Below, one piece after another: positions 1 to 13,396 of a DNA stretch of 64,000 nucleotides. A model generated the notes under the pieces. The model did not search any database and was not told the DNA's origin. It saw only the letters and a program-made list of their open reading frames with translations. This DNA is from Piper betle. Its lineage: Eukaryota; Streptophyta; Magnoliopsida; Piperales; Piperaceae. The position numbers and the translations under genes were made by a program. The DNA lies in NCBI GenBank assembly GCA_033002965.1, contig JAURVB010012425.1, positions 282,705 through 346,704 of the forward strand, in the 5' to 3' direction. Numbering within the stretch: the stretch's first letter is position 1; each line of letters opens with the position of its first letter.

Positions 1-83
1 AATGATGAGCTCGCTTTGCAAGATACTTGTCACTAAAACTACTAACAATTCGACAATTAGCTATGGTTTTAGTCATCACTTAC

Positions 84-2168
84 TTGCCAGCCTTGTATTC
101 GCGGCGCACTCTCCTCAGATCCAATGTCTGAGGGAAGGAACCAATGGTGGTGGTTGGAAGAACCGGGAGGTTCAACTTCTTTGCTGGGCATCCAACCTTG
201 CACTGACATCGGTTGTGCGACGGTGGTCAGAGCTCGTCAATGCAGCAGCCTGAGAGAAGCAGCATGTGAAAAGTTAGGTTCAGAATTACAATCTACAAGA
301 AAAGGTGAGCACACCTAGCCCTTGATTAGGTTGATTAGGTAATACTAACAGCTTTCTGGACTGCCTCGTTGTTCACCCGAGGAGAGGACTTCCTCGAAGC
401 CAAAGCAGCGGCATTGGCAGAAAAGAATTCCTGACAATATCAAGTGAAGAAAGGTCAGAAATCAAAGGACGATTGTGATGCATTTAAAGAGTGTTCCTTA
501 GAGACAACAATATCACAAGCTACTGAGTACATGACCAACATGAAGGTAGAATTTGCAATGAAAAAATTAGATGGATGTGATTACTAAACTGACTTACCCT
601 GTCCTGTTGTCCAGCCAATGCCTTGGCCAGGGCATTGACCTCGACAATCTTCTGAGCAGCAAATGCGAGCCATGACTTGATTTCACCGTCAAGCTTGGTC
701 TCATTTACCAAATCAACAGCAGTGTGAAGGAGTGAGCAGGAAGTGGAGACAACAAGCTTATCTGGGACAATGCCTGAACCAGTTAGGCTGTTACTTACAA
801 CAAGAAGAAGCAGAATAATAATTTGAATACCTTTTCCAACAATGCTCTCAAGACCCTCAAGAGTGCTGAGGGAAGAAGACAGATCGTTGGCCCAAATGTT
901 CCTTCCATCAATAACTCCAGCAAAAAAGAATTTGCCTTGAGGAAAGCCAACACTCTTAATCACGTCAAGAGTTTTTGTTCCACGGACAAGATCCACACCA
1001 ATGGCAGTCACACCCTTCAAACCAGCTAGAGTTCTGCAAAACAGACATTGAAGTTCAATCTCACGTAAGCATGCAAAACTGATCAAATCAATCACAACTG
1101 TAACAACAAATTCACTGCCATTCAACTCACTTGTAGGCCGCTCCTGGAACATCAGCAAAGTAAGTCTCAACAAGCACATCCAAGCCAGAAAGGGTTGATT
1201 CCAACTCGGCATAGGCCTGGGTAAATGCTTGCAACTGGTGAGCATCAAGATCCAAAACGAGGGTTGGCTCATCAAACTGAATCCATGTAGCACCTGCAGC
1301 CTTCAATTCGCTCACAACTTCCCTGCAGGGGTACCATATTGATGTTCAGAAGCCATACATGAAGTTGGAATCATGAGATTATAAAGAAGAAACATACTTG
1401 TAAACTGGAAGGATCTTGCCCAAAAGTGAAAGAAGCGAGAATGACTTCTCAACCCCCTTTGCAGGCTTGGATAGCAAAAGGTAAGACACGGGGCCAAGAA
1501 GGACTGGAACAGTGTCAATTCCAAGCTGCATTCATTTAACAGGATGATTATCAAAAAATGACCCACAAATCATGATTGTCACCGTTATAAATACAAACAA
1601 TGGGATTGATTTTAAGCAGAAACATACCGCCTTCGCTTCCTTGTACTCATCCACAGCCTTGTGAGATGCGTATGAGAACCTGACCTCAGGACCCAATTCA
1701 GGGACAATGAAATGACTGAATCATAAGAACAACCAATGTCAAAACCAAGGAATTGCCATCAATTAAGCTATAAATAGCTGGCAATTGACAATAATTGATA
1801 TGTAGGATAAAAACTTACTAGTTGGTGTCAAACCACTTGGTCATTTCCATAGCTGGGACAGAAGCATTGCCTCTGGCCATGGAGAAAAAGATGTCAAAAC
1901 CAATCTCCCCACCGGAGTAACCGTATCTGGGGGGAACAGCACCAACCATGGCTGTGGTGTCCAGTACATGGTCATAGTAGGAGAAAGTGTTGCTCGGAAT
2001 GTACTTAATGCCGGCACTTGCCATCTGCTTCCAGATGGAACATCTGAGTTCGGCGGCCACCTTCTTCAAGTCCTCGGCGCTGCTCTTCCCATCCCAAAAG
2101 GACTCCAGAGCAAACTTGAGCTCTCTCTTGGGGCCCATGCGAGGATAACCCACAATATGTGATGCCAT
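84..2168 (-). CDS. METE: Cobalamin-independent methionine synthase, 5' part of gene (partial, eight exons)
   Basis: This enzyme transfers a methyl group from 5-methyltetrahydropteroyl-triglutamate to homocysteine, the last step of methionine synthesis. The protein opens [20 protein letters not shown], the family's N-terminus, and the first exon holds the conserved [10 protein letters not shown] and GGEIGFD stretches. Exons read on the minus strand are 2168-1819, 1715-1628, 1525-1398, 1322-1131, 1033-831, 773-598, 430-350 and 249-84. All junctions are GT/AG and phases agree. About 461 of roughly 765 residues are present; the C-terminal catalytic, zinc-binding half lies beyond the left edge, and bases 1-83 are intron. 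One oddity: in exon eight the frame breaks at the T-run 180-182 (one base short), just before conserved [18 protein letters not shown] consensus error is likelier than a true mutation because everything else is intact. Confidence 0.95.
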
Positions 2169-2173
2169 TTTTG

Positions 2174-3002
2174 CTGCAACACAACAAAAGAGGCCATGCC
2201 AATCAATACTACTCTCAAATCCCACATTGCAAATAATTGGTATAAGAAAATTACAACAGATCTGAACTTTTCAAAAACAAATCCAACAAAACCACATTAA
2301 GATGGAATAGATCTGCTTATTGTCATGCATGGGAACAAAACTGCTGTAGATTTAATGAACAAAAAACAAAATTTATGTACCACTTCTACTTACAGTTTGC
2401 AGACATTATTACAGCAATAGATAGGTGGAAAAAATAGTGGATTTAATAATCTAGAATAGTACATAAATGATTTGAAATTCATTATAAGCTAAAAGCCAAT
2501 TCAATTCGCAAAAATCCTTATACGTAAGAAGCTACCAAATTAGAAATACAAAGTCCTATACGTGAGAAAGCTACAAACAACAGAGACACAAGCAAATCAA
2601 TGAACACATTTTGAATCAGATCTAGAGAACTACAAACCAGATCTAAGACCACCACATAAGCCATGCAAATCAATGAACAAATTCCAACAACATAAATAAT
2701 TCAACCAAGTTTACGTCCAAAAGTATGAACAAAGCAACAACAGAACACCAAAACAGCCCACTTTACGATCCATGAACATATAATAGCAAAAAAACTAGAT
2801 CGATACTCAATGCCCGCAAATTTCACCAAAAACCCACCAAACACAACACCACCCGCCAACCAAATCCACCATAAAACAGCCCAAAACACTTTTTTCAGAA
2901 GAGCAAGAAAAACCAAAATCTGCCCCCAAAAATGGCAGAAAAAAACGAGAAAAGACAGAAATGGGAGACGATGCATTGGATAGGAAGCAATCAAGATCGA
3001 AC
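2174..3002 (-). other. Probable leader intron of methionine synthase
   Basis: A TTGCAG acceptor sits six bases before the methionine synthase ATG, and a possible donor (AAAG/GTTCG) lies at 3001-3002. I infer an intron of about 830 bases in the 5' leader, a common arrangement in plant genes. The open frame on the minus strand at 2701-2994 inside it looks like chance. Confidence 0.55.
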
Positions 3003-3118
3003 CTTTGGGATACGAAGAGGTCGAAAGACGGGAACTTGGGAGGTGAAGCTCCTTCTAACGTAGATGGGAAGGGAGGAGGAGAGGTGGGGGACGAGGAAGA
3101 AGGTGAGGGGAGCGTTCA

Positions 3119-3126
3119 TATTTATA
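3119..3126 (-). promoter_or_regulatory. TATA box of methionine synthase
   Basis: The minus strand reads TATAAATA here, followed by a pyrimidine-rich leader at about 3003-3095. This is the likely core promoter; transcription would start about 30 bases downstream. Confidence 0.6.
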
Positions 3127-3196
3127 AAGCAAAGAATAAAATAAATGACACCCACTTCTTTTTTTTGAAAAAAAAACTTCCACCTAATATTTGTTA

Positions 3197-3198
<2 letters not shown>

Positions 3199-3233
<35 letters not shown>
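3199..3233. repeat. (AT)n microsatellite
   Basis: About 17 uninterrupted AT units just upstream of the methionine synthase promoter. Confidence 0.95.
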
Positions 3234-3237
<4 letters not shown>

Positions 3238-3743
3238 TAAAAGATGTAATGATATAATTTATTCGATTCGAGTTGAATTTTATTATATATTTTTAATTTT
3301 TTTAAATTTAATTATCTCAAAATATGATTAATAAAAGATATAAAAAATTATTTTTTACCGATATAATTCAATCAACTTAAAAAATTATCCACTCTTTTTT
3401 TATTAAATTAATTTAAAATCAATGGAAAATTAATTTTACGGTGTTTATCATGAATTTTAACCTTTTATCTAACAAATTATAACTAATATATACTAACAAC
3501 CGTACTTGTAGCATTTTTAATGTTAAAAATCAACAGCTGACATTGTATGGATAAAAATATTGAATTTAGTATAGTATCTAACTTTTGCATTAGTTAGCAT
3601 AATTAATAGAAAAATATTAATAACTAACAGGGTTTTTCTGTCTAAAAACTACTCATATTTGGAATTAATTTGATATATAACTATTAGTAAATATCAAAAT
3701 AAAATTTTAGAGAAAAACTAATATATTATGAAAGATTTGGTTG

Positions 3744-3788
<45 letters not shown>

Positions 3789-6160
3789 TATGATTTAAAA
3801 TGATGGAAGGGGTTGGTGAGGGAGAGTTGGTAGCAAGGCGGGGCCAATCAGTCGGCAGCTCACCGACTATTATTTAATTATATAAGATTTTTAGCCGCAC
3901 CCTTTTTATTATATAAGATGTCTCACTGTGTGTGAGAATAATTACATATATTTATTTATTAAATATTTAAATAAATTATAATAATTTGATATTTTAAAAT
4001 TTTTAATTTTAAAGATAAATTTTAATTAAGTGAAACAATTATAATAAAATTATAAGCAATTTTGGTTCTCCTTTTATTTTATTTTTAAATTATATACATA
4101 TATATACCGTGGTCATAAGTTTCTGTTTAACGGTTCACATTAAATAATTATAAATAGCTTTCACAAATGCGTTAACGAGAGCTATTAGAATTACGATCAA
4201 GTTTTTACAAATGATCTTGTTGAAAATTTATTTAAGAAGAAGAGAAGAATAAGGATTTGTTCTTCTTAATCTCGGAATGATTTGAACAATATTTCATGTG
4301 TATTAAAATGTAAATATTAGTTACAGCCCTAATCTATTTTTCATACTAACTAATCTTTTTACCTATGATTACAATTTTACCTTAAATGTAAACCAACTAT
4401 CCATTACATTCACTTTATTTATTTGTTCCAAAAAAATAGTAATGACTAATGACTGTTCTCCAAATTCATTTTTTTCATGGCATTGGCTGAAAGGCTTCTT
4501 TCTTGTCTTATTTAAGCATTAAATTAAGAGATGAAGAGTACTTAAACATGTGGTTCTATTGGTGAATATTCGTGAATTCTTCGCTTACATTTTCCACCTA
4601 CGTCCTTATAAATTATATTAGTCAGATTTTTTAAATCATAATTAATATTTATTATTATTTCATAATGTAGGTGGAGAGAGTAACGAATGTCAACATAGCA
4701 TGCTTCTTACTTTAATAAATTCAACGAGCTCGAGTTCAATCCGAACAGAGCAAGAAGTTAGTTAATTTCTCCTCTCCTTCTTTTTTAATTCTATTTGTTA
4801 ATAAGAGAGTAAAATATTAGAGCACCCAGAAGTTGCTCGATCATGGAATGCCTGATTTATGTTTCTACTGATCCATTGAATGGAGAAAAAAATTGCAACA
4901 TTTTATTGCATGTGCAGTCGTACTAAAATTTAGAGCATTATAAGGTTTATAAAATTTAAACATGTCTACAATATCCTAAAGCAAGATGGGGTTTTCGCTT
5001 TCGTTGTGTTTCAACTTTTTCTTCGCACCGCGTTATTTTGTTAATTCTAGCCCTACAAATCTTTCTCTCCCTCTCCTACTCAGATTCTTCACTTTCGTCT
5101 CCTGCCCATTCAAAAGAGAATATTAACTAATATTTATATTTAATTGTTTAAAACACATATTTTTAACTAATTAAATATTTAACACACATGTTTTTAACTA
5201 ATTAAATATCAATATTTAAATTTTAATTTAAAAATTCTTCATATAATTTATGCTATTGTCAAAATGATTTTGATGAGCAAGGCATTTTTAATATATTTGG
5301 AAAAATTATGTTTACAATTAAAATATTTACTTATATTTGTATTTCAAATATCTTTATATTTTTCATTTATTATTAATTGAATTAATATATATTGCATATT
5401 GAACACAACGTGTAGGTGTAATTTTGGTGATTTAAAATTAAGGGGCACTTAAAAGTATGATTTTTTTATACAAAACAATTTATATTGGATATTTAATATA
5501 AATGTTTAACTTTGACCCCTCACAAAATGATATTTGTCAGGAGTTTTCAACCAAGAAGTAAATATTTTTTTACTAAATGTTTAAAATGTAAATTATTATA
5601 TATTTATTTATCAAACTTTATTTAAAAGGATTTTTTATGTTTTCTAACATTATTTATCATTAATTTTATTTTTAATAAAACTTTTAGAAGTTTTCTGAGA
5701 TTGCCCGCGCGTTGCATGGGTGTAAGCTAGTTTCTCTAATTACTAATTGGTTAATGATCTTTTTTAGGATTGGCAATAACTTCTCTATGAAATATGATTA
5801 GTGTTTCTGATCAAGATTCTATTAAATCAGACGATGCTATCGCTCTAATTTGCATGTTAACACCCACTGACATTTAAAACAGAGCAAGAACTATATCATA
5901 TCCAAAGCTATGTGACAGTGTTCTAATAATATGATAGATCAAAAGAACCATGAACATAATACATGAGATATATTTGACGTCAATAACATCTTTGATTTGC
6001 TAAAAAAATGTTGGGTATGTTAGCAAGGAAGAAACCAGCCACAACATGCAAATTCCTGCTAAAATGAAACTTTGCAACATGCAGCATATACAGCATTTTT
6101 GAGTTTATCGTGTTGTTCTTCGACATGTCAACATGTATGTGTTCAGTTCTTAAAGATTGA
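3234..6160. other. AT-rich intergenic spacer
   Basis: No gene is visible. The stretch is strongly AT-rich, with a second (TA)n tract at about 3747-3784. The one recognisable structure is a Helitron-like 3' end at 5704-5730, described separately. Confidence 0.7.
5704..5730 (+). mobile_element. Helitron-like 3' terminus
   Basis: CCCGCGC and GCATGGG form an imperfect GC-rich hairpin with a 3-base loop. It is followed six bases later by CTAG, and the next base is T. Hairpin plus CTRR next to a T is the classic 3' end of plant Helitrons. I could not place the matching 5' TC end, so the size is unknown; the element would lie to the left in the AT-rich spacer. Confidence 0.5.
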
Positions 6161-9100
6161 TTATAGTTCTGATAGGTCTTCATTAGCCTCTGCAAGTTCT
6201 CTCTCTAAAGCAATGTCTTCCATCTCTGAATTTGTCTCCAACTCTGGTACCTCTCAAAAATATAAATAGTTAGATATGAACACCTTTCAATCCTCAAGAA
6301 TCTTGAAATACCAAGTACAAATTACCTGATTTCATAAAAGAGCAAAACCCCTGTTCACATTTTTCATGAGTTTTAGCCAAAGGGATAACAATTGTTGATA
6401 AGTTATCCGTGCTCCCTCCCTTGTATGCAGCATTCACTATATATTCACCCAAAGAGGAATCATCCATATCCATTGGCACATCCCATAAAAGCTTACAAAC
6501 ATCCATTGTTGTCATCGTCTCGAAGACACCATCGGTTGCTACTACTAGATAACTATCATTCTTAGAAAGAGGCTGCCAATCTGTTACTTCAGGTACTGGG
6601 ATCACACCATATCTAAATTAAACAAGTGTAAAGAAGTTTTAGTTTAAAAAAAATTTGTAAAGAAGTAGCTACTAGCATTCCAGCAATATTGACAAAATGA
6701 AATGGTATATCAATTTCAAATCATTTCCAAAATGTAAAAACTTGCAGAAAGTCACTAAAACAGAGAATGATTTTATTATGAAATTTTAAGAAACAGATTT
6801 GCTCTTCAGAGAAATTTTTCATCATTGAATTATGGGTTTCTCAGGGTGACATAATCAAAATGTGTTGCAGCTGCTCAGGTTACCTCTTGTATGGCAAATC
6901 ACCAATAGCTCGGGATAAAGCCAATTCTCCATTTACCCGAGGTACGCCAAACCGTAGGATTACACGACCACCTGCGGCTTTCACACGAGCTTTCTCATCT
7001 TCTCTGTCTGGATGATGATCCTTTGTGAGTTCCTTTGGATAAAAAGGGTACAGCATCATGTTTTCTTGGTTGAGTACTGTCATGTAACCACCCTATAGAG
7101 AACAAAATTCAAATACTAAGAAAAAAGAACAGCGCCATAACCTATAATAAGTATCTCTTTTGCCATAATCCACACTGCCTTAGAAGTTTCACAATGTGTT
7201 TCCCAACTGTTGAACATACATGGATCCTATCTATGTATGTATGGGAGGCCAACAAGAAATTCATTCAAGAACGTACTACCTTCTACATGATCAGGAGAAA
7301 TGGAGCCCTTAGAACATAAAAATGCTTTTGAATCTCCTACGAAAGCCACAAAAATATGCCCATCTGCTATCAAAACCACTGATGCAGTACTTCCAGAAAT
7401 GAACCCATTCTTATAAGCTTCCTGCAAGAAAATTAAAATAACCCACACAAGCAAGAATGTTCAGCAATAGGAAACTCGTTGATGAAACTACAGAACAATT
7501 TTAGAGCAAGAAACATCAGGTTACAATGGAAATTCTCATCATCAAACAGTGAAACTTAGGCTGCACTGTATCACCTCCAAATGAATATTGAAATGCAATG
7601 TAAGAATGCTTGGCAGAACAATAATGTTAGCAAAAAGGGAAGACAGAAAAAAATGAAAAACGGCTTGGAGCCAAAAGGAAGAGTTACAATACCTATCACA
7701 AACATATAGATTAAGAATTGGGGAAACAGTATGTATTCACCTCAGTAAATGCTTTGTCAATATCATGTATGGTCCTTAGTAGAGATTCCTTCAGGATTTC
7801 CTTTTGGAATGATTTATCTGACATCGACTTAGAACTGTATGAATATGACAAACAATAAAATCTTTAGGACAAAAAGGAAAATGGAGAAATTGGTTACAAA
7901 CCAAAGAACCATAAATTGAAAAGCAGCTTATATACACTTTTACTCATTCATATAGATTTCATAAAGTGGCACCTCTGAAAACAATGCTGATCAGATATTA
8001 GCCAAACACTACTTAATAGACATGTTACAAGGATTGGTGAAAGCTATATATAATTAAAAAAAGTGCTCTTGAGGCATAAACCATACTTGGCTTCAATTTC
8101 TTACTAACAGCCATAACTCATGATGTTAGCTTTGTTAGCAGTTTCAATAGAACATTTCTTATGGCCATCTTTTCCAACAAACATTGAACCTAGAAAAAAC
8201 CAGTTTGAATTGAAGTTGGAAGCAATGATCAAAATAAAGAAGAATCAAGTCCAACAAATGTTAAAAAGTACCAACATGAGTAGTAGAATGCAATAGCAGT
8301 GGTAGAACAATAATATGATCGAAACAATTAACACATAATAATAGGCATCAGAATGCTCAGGATCAAAGCTTAGAAGGTACCGGTAGTTCCAATTGAGCAG
8401 TCTTCCAGATTGGCTCTTGAAAGACAGAGAATGCATTGGGTCGGTGAGGAAATGGAGGTGAAGCAGGAAGTACTTCACAAGAAGCCTAGACGACAGCTCA
8501 CTCGCCTCTGCGCCACCGTGACCATCAAAAACAGCTATAAGGCTGCTGTTTATTTCTTCACCACCTGCTAAACCTGCAAAAAATAAAAATAAAAACAAAT
8601 TATAACTAATATTATTATGAAGTATTGATAAAATTCCATTCAAGGGCTTCTGTCATACATCCATCAAAAAATCAAAAAGTGATATCAAATTGAAAAACTT
8701 CATCCCTAATCGTGATCTAACACAAAATCAAGCAGCACAGTACATACACAAAACAAAAGGGAGCAAAAAAAAAAAAGCTGCATAAATATATGGAAAGAAT
8801 TTGCACAGGCAAATGTCGGTTTTACATGAACATACAGAGTGACTGGGTGAGTGTTTGCACATGAACATTAGCAGACAACATATTGATCTTTATACAACTA
8901 CTTGACAAGCATCCAAAAAGTTAATAAATTTGCTAAAATCTGCAGAAATTGAAAAATAAATAAACAAATAAATGTACATCGCAACAACAATAATCAGAAG
9001 GAAGGTGGAAGAAAAATCGCATCACAACAACAAAATCAACAACAACAAAAATCAAAAGAAAAGTGAAAGATAAATCACATCACCACAGCAACAACAAACA

Positions 9101-9528
9101 ACAACAATATTCAGAAGGAAGGAAGTATGGATGATAAACCACATGGCCTCAACAAAATCTACAACAGAACAACAAGAACAACAAACAAATAAATAAATAA
9201 ATAATATATATATATATATACCCAGAAAGGGGACAGGGATATCAAGAGCACAGACGGTGCGGTCCTCCATATGGTGGCGCCGGCCCTGGAGGACGGTAGG
9301 GTGGCAGCCAGGTGAGGACCGCACCAACACCGGATGATCAGCCATGGAGGCTTCGGTCCATTGGGAGCACTCCGACGACGCGAACACCGCCGGCGCCCCG
9401 CCCTCGTTGTACGCGGCGAGACAACCATACGAAGGAGATGAAGAAACAACAGCAACAGCAGCCGTGGAAAGAAAGAGGAGAAGGGGAAGCATAGTGAAGT
9501 AGTTGCAAACCATTGGAGACGCCGCCAT
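6161..9528 (-). CDS. PP2C protein phosphatase with signal peptide, free-standing paralogue
   Basis: Metal-dependent serine/threonine phosphatase of the PP2C family. Minus-strand exons: 9528-9222, 8573-8381, 7834-7741, 7421-7287, 7092-6884, 6612-6326, 6243-6161; this model gives 435 residues. Residues 1-30 form a strong signal peptide or anchor ([19 protein letters not shown]). Metal and catalytic motifs are all present: RRHHMED near 83-89, DGHGG at 119-123, [25 protein letters not shown] and GSTDN. The C-terminus is an acidic 27-residue tail absent from the larger paralogue. The exon 4 donor is uncertain. The position homologous to the paralogue (after 7280) is out of frame by one, but a site 7 bases upstream (after 7287) restores the frame, as would removing one G of the run at 7091-7093. 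Its relatives are annotated as probable PP2C 51-like; it is a duplicate of the PP2C part of the gene at 13397-32237. Confidence 0.88.
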
Positions 9529-10587
9529 GGATGGTTACAAGGCACAGAGTTGAAGATAAAACAGAAACAGGAAGAGATATATGAAGGTAGCGAGAGGTAT
9601 GACCCTTCAAATGAAACTCTTCACAACCACATTGAAGAGGAGCGTCCTTCCATCGGAGAAGATGATGCATTTTCCTCCTTCTAATCTAAGCTAGAAGAAG
9701 AGAGAAGATGAGAACTCTTGAAGGAGAAGCATTGTGTTGTGGCCTTCGACATTGGAGAGCCAGCCACGGTTTGTTCATAAGGAAAAAGGGCGGGAAGTTT
9801 TTTTTATTTTTTTGTTAAAAATATAAAATGTCAAATTTATTTTTTTTGTAAAAAATAAAATGTCAATATTTTATTTTGGGAATTTCGAAATAGTGAAGGG
9901 TTTAGTTGAATATGTATCCGATTATATCTATTTTGTTTCCCTCATCCGCGTTTAATCTAAATTTGCCAAATTCGTGTTTGACTTGATCCGATAAAGAATA
10001 TAAATTATATGAATTTTAGTGTCAGAAAAATTAATAAAATATTACCTATTTAAACGAAGTATAAAATATCAGTGAACCTTAAATTTTAGTAAACAATCAA
10101 GCATTAGGAAAACAAAAAAATAGCAAATACTTTCAAACTTCTATCCCCTGCAACAAAGTTGCTTTTTAAATCCATAAATTTTATTTTCACCACCTCTACA
10201 CTGTGTTGTCCATAACATTTTATTCCTCAAAAGGAAGGTACCCCTCACAAACCCTCAAGGAAACAGCTTTAGAAATGATGGTGATATCAAAATAACAATG
10301 TGCTACTGTAATTTTAGTACAGTAAACAAAATTTCCATTGTTCTAATATCCTGAGATAGCAAGTATAATCATATTCAATTCGATGAGATTGTTTGATCTA
10401 AAAGGTATTTTCATGAGAGGATATTTCATGACAGAGAATGCTCATAAAGTCCTATTGAAGAACGAATCAACATGCAAAGCTCTTCCTGGTTCTCACATAA
10501 GCCAGCATGATAAACATCAAGGTGGGAAGAAAAATAAAAAATAAGACAAAAAAGGAAGATATTCTTCATTGTCCTCCATGCATGAAA
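9529..10587. other. Spacer with PP2C promoter and leader
   Basis: This holds the upstream region of the PP2C gene (about 9529-9800) and the 3' flank of the heat-stress factor relic. An (AT)n tract lies nearby at 9203-9220, in the first PP2C intron. I see no further gene. Confidence 0.5.
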
Positions 10588-12415
10588 CTACTTAGAACTG
10601 GAGCCTAAGAATTCTAACTTCTCAGTTAGAAGATTCACGTCGTCGTCGTTTTCCTCATTGTAATCAGCAGCTGCATTTTCTTCGTCGAGTATCATTTTAT
10701 CAAGCAGTTCTTTCCAAAATTGATCACTCAGTTCTGATCCATCAACAGCTGCTGATCCAAGTTCCCTCATCACTGCTCTCATCCCTGCATTTCTAGAGCA
10801 AGAGTCTCTAGTTCTGAAGCTGCCCCCAATCCTGGTACCTGAAACGAAAAGAGATTGTCGTCAAACAGTGAAGAATCAATGCCAATGGCCCCTTCATTAC
10901 CTCCAGTAGTGGGCATGCTGGCTGGTACTAGGTCTATGGGCATCCTTCTTTTCCTGTTGATTGCTTCTTCAAGGTCCTTTCTCTTCTCCTTTTGCTCAGC
11001 CAAAAGTAGCAGGAATGTTGAGTTGTATATTGCTTTTGCCAAGAATGACATCATTTGGTGCTGCTTCTGCACAGTGCTCCGAAGCCTTTGCTCCATGTCT
11101 TGAAGTTGAGCCCTGGTACCTTGTTGTTCCTGCCTTAGTTTTACCAGCCCAGATTTTTGTCTCGCCTAAGGCGTTCAACCTCGGTATGCAATCCGAAACG
11201 ACCCACTTCAATGCAATGCCCAAGTGGCTGATTCTGGCTTGGTGCTTGTGAAGGTGGTTTCCGCCTTCTGATGTCCTTCAAGAGATGTTTGGATCCTCTA
11301 TGAAAACCTTCATTGGCAAATTCCCATTGATCCGGATCAATCTTTCGGAAGCCCTGCAGAATGTATTCCCTAGTTAGTATAAGAGAGACAACAACTAATA
11401 CAAAACCCAATGTTTTTTCAGATTTGTTCTCTTCATGTTTCAATCTGAGAAAACAAAAGACTCTCATGTATCAAGTAGGACGAATTTTCAAAGCCAAACA
11501 AGAGCACATTTGAAGTGACGTTTATCATGCAATAATATACAAATATACCATTACCACAGGAAATGACCACAAGGAAATTCAAAACAAGTATGAGTTCTAA
11601 GGACAATCTTGGAACCCCAATAGATGGTAATGCATCTTTCAGATTATACATACAGTTCAATTAAATATTTTAAAATGGATAGAGATGATATAAACAAGTT
11701 TATGCATATTCAGTATACTAAAACTACAAAGCCTCTAACATGATCAACAAGATGCATCGAGGAAAAGGAAAAGGCAAAGGAAAAAACTTGAAGTAGCAAT
11801 GAGGGCTTCATTTAGTTTTACAGCACCGTTTACATTAGAAAGTTTCACATACAGGTTGGAGAATGCATTAAGGTTTAACTTCCACAGAAGAAACATAAAG
11901 ATGGTATCAGATAATTATAAGGAAATAAACCTCAGAATCAATCAAGAAACTTGCTCCGGGCTTCTTTAATTATCAGGCAATCACCAACTGTACCTAAAAT
12001 CAAATTAATCTCAGTCACCACAAAAACTATTTCTTCCACATAAAGTACATTATTATGCCACATATTAAAACATACATTACCAACACTCTTCTGCAATCAG
12101 CAACCTAGAAAACAAAATTTTGTTGTCATCAGATTCTCATATAGTGCAATGTAGATACCAATTTAATTGAAAGCAACCTAACAAGAGAGCATCTAGAAAT
12201 TCTACTGTTCCATCATGAAGCTCTATCTGGCCAATCTTCATCGTCAACATCTTCATCAATCCACTAAATATCCTGAAATGAAGGAGAGTAACATACATAC
12301 GCCACTAGAAATGATAGAGGAAGATACTTACGTAAGTATTGAGCTGCCCTCAAAAAGCTAGAGAAGTTATTGTGCTTCAAGTATCTCGGCAGGATAGCCA
12401 TTGCAAACCTCTGCG
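10588..12415 (-). pseudogene. Class A heat-stress transcription factor relic (HSFA2-like)
   Basis: Exon 2 (11353-10588) starts at the conserved HSF intron site with [17 protein letters not shown]. It continues through the RRRKPPSQ linker, the HR-A/B oligomerisation heptads, a KEKRKDLEEAI basic stretch, ETLALEMQG, and an AHA-like activation motif (SDQFWKELL), and ends at the stop at 10588. The exon 1 remnant (about 12415-12332) retains LPRYLKHNNFSSF and a correct donor. The N-terminal half of the DNA-binding domain is missing upstream of about 12415. Frame breaks: an extra G in the run at 12346-12350, a small deletion after RLRRDKN (about 11150), and a shift at about 10780. The lost DNA-binding helices make this a pseudogene even if one indel is an error. 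Confidence 0.88.
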
Positions 12416-13396
12416 GATCCGTTCATTGGAAAAAAATTTAAATAAAAAAAATCCGCACGTAAAATATCTTTATTTACACGTCATCAGTTCATAATTAGAT
12501 GACCAACTTGAAAACAAATCAAAGAGCATTTAGCAAGCAACAATATTTTTTATATGGTATTAATCAAAGGCAACGATGTTTTCTATGGAGGTTAGTAATA
12601 ATTTTAAAATTTTGAGTTAGTTATTTCCATTATATTCCATAAAAATCTAGCTCTAATTTCTCACGAAAACAACACCATAAAATCACTAGGGTTATCAATT
12701 TTAGCATTAAAAAACATCATTAGCTAAATTAAACAACCTATACAGGATGAGTGCTCCATGAAAGTCAGAGATGGGTTTTATCACTATGATGCAACAAATT
12801 AAGGATACTAAAATTCAATTCCCTCAAACAACAGACGTGTCATTTATATACATCGATTTCAACCCTGTTGACAAACAAAATGTTGGGCAAGAAATGCTGT
12901 GATTTACAAAGATCTTCAACAATCTTATAATGCCGATACTGCATGTTTCCAAGCACATCTAGAAGCTCAAAGCATGCTTCTATATTTCACTGAATCAAAT
13001 GCCATTCTACCATTGTAGTTCTGCAAAACAATAGCACGAGTATTTATATCAGATTGTACACAAAAATGAAACGTAACTGCTAAGGTTCTCAGATAAACAT
13101 TGGCAAGCTGAAATGTAATACCTAGAAAAGGAAGTTGGTTTGATGTTTTTTCATCTTTGAAGAACTTTCTCGGTTCTGGTGAAGGATGCCTAAGTTAACA
13201 TCTCAAGCAGAGTACTTCACATTTTGATGTATTGACTCTATATTGATGGATATTAAAATCCCATTGTTATATGCTGCCCAATATCATGCATTTTTAAGTT
13301 TAAGAGCAGTTTAAGGAGAGAAATTTCCAGCAAGAATTGAGCTGAAGATTAGCATAATATACCATATAGCTTCTAACTTGATTCATGCATCGAACC
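12416..13396. other. Spacer between HSF relic and kinase gene end
   Basis: No coding sequence is recognised. It should contain the 3' untranslated region of the large PP2C-kinase gene, which stops at 13397. Confidence 0.4.

Noticed and set aside
2701..2994. 97-residue minus-strand frame upstream of methionine synthase
   Set aside because: It lies in the inferred leader intron, is hydrophobic and AT-biased, and has no recognisable motif.
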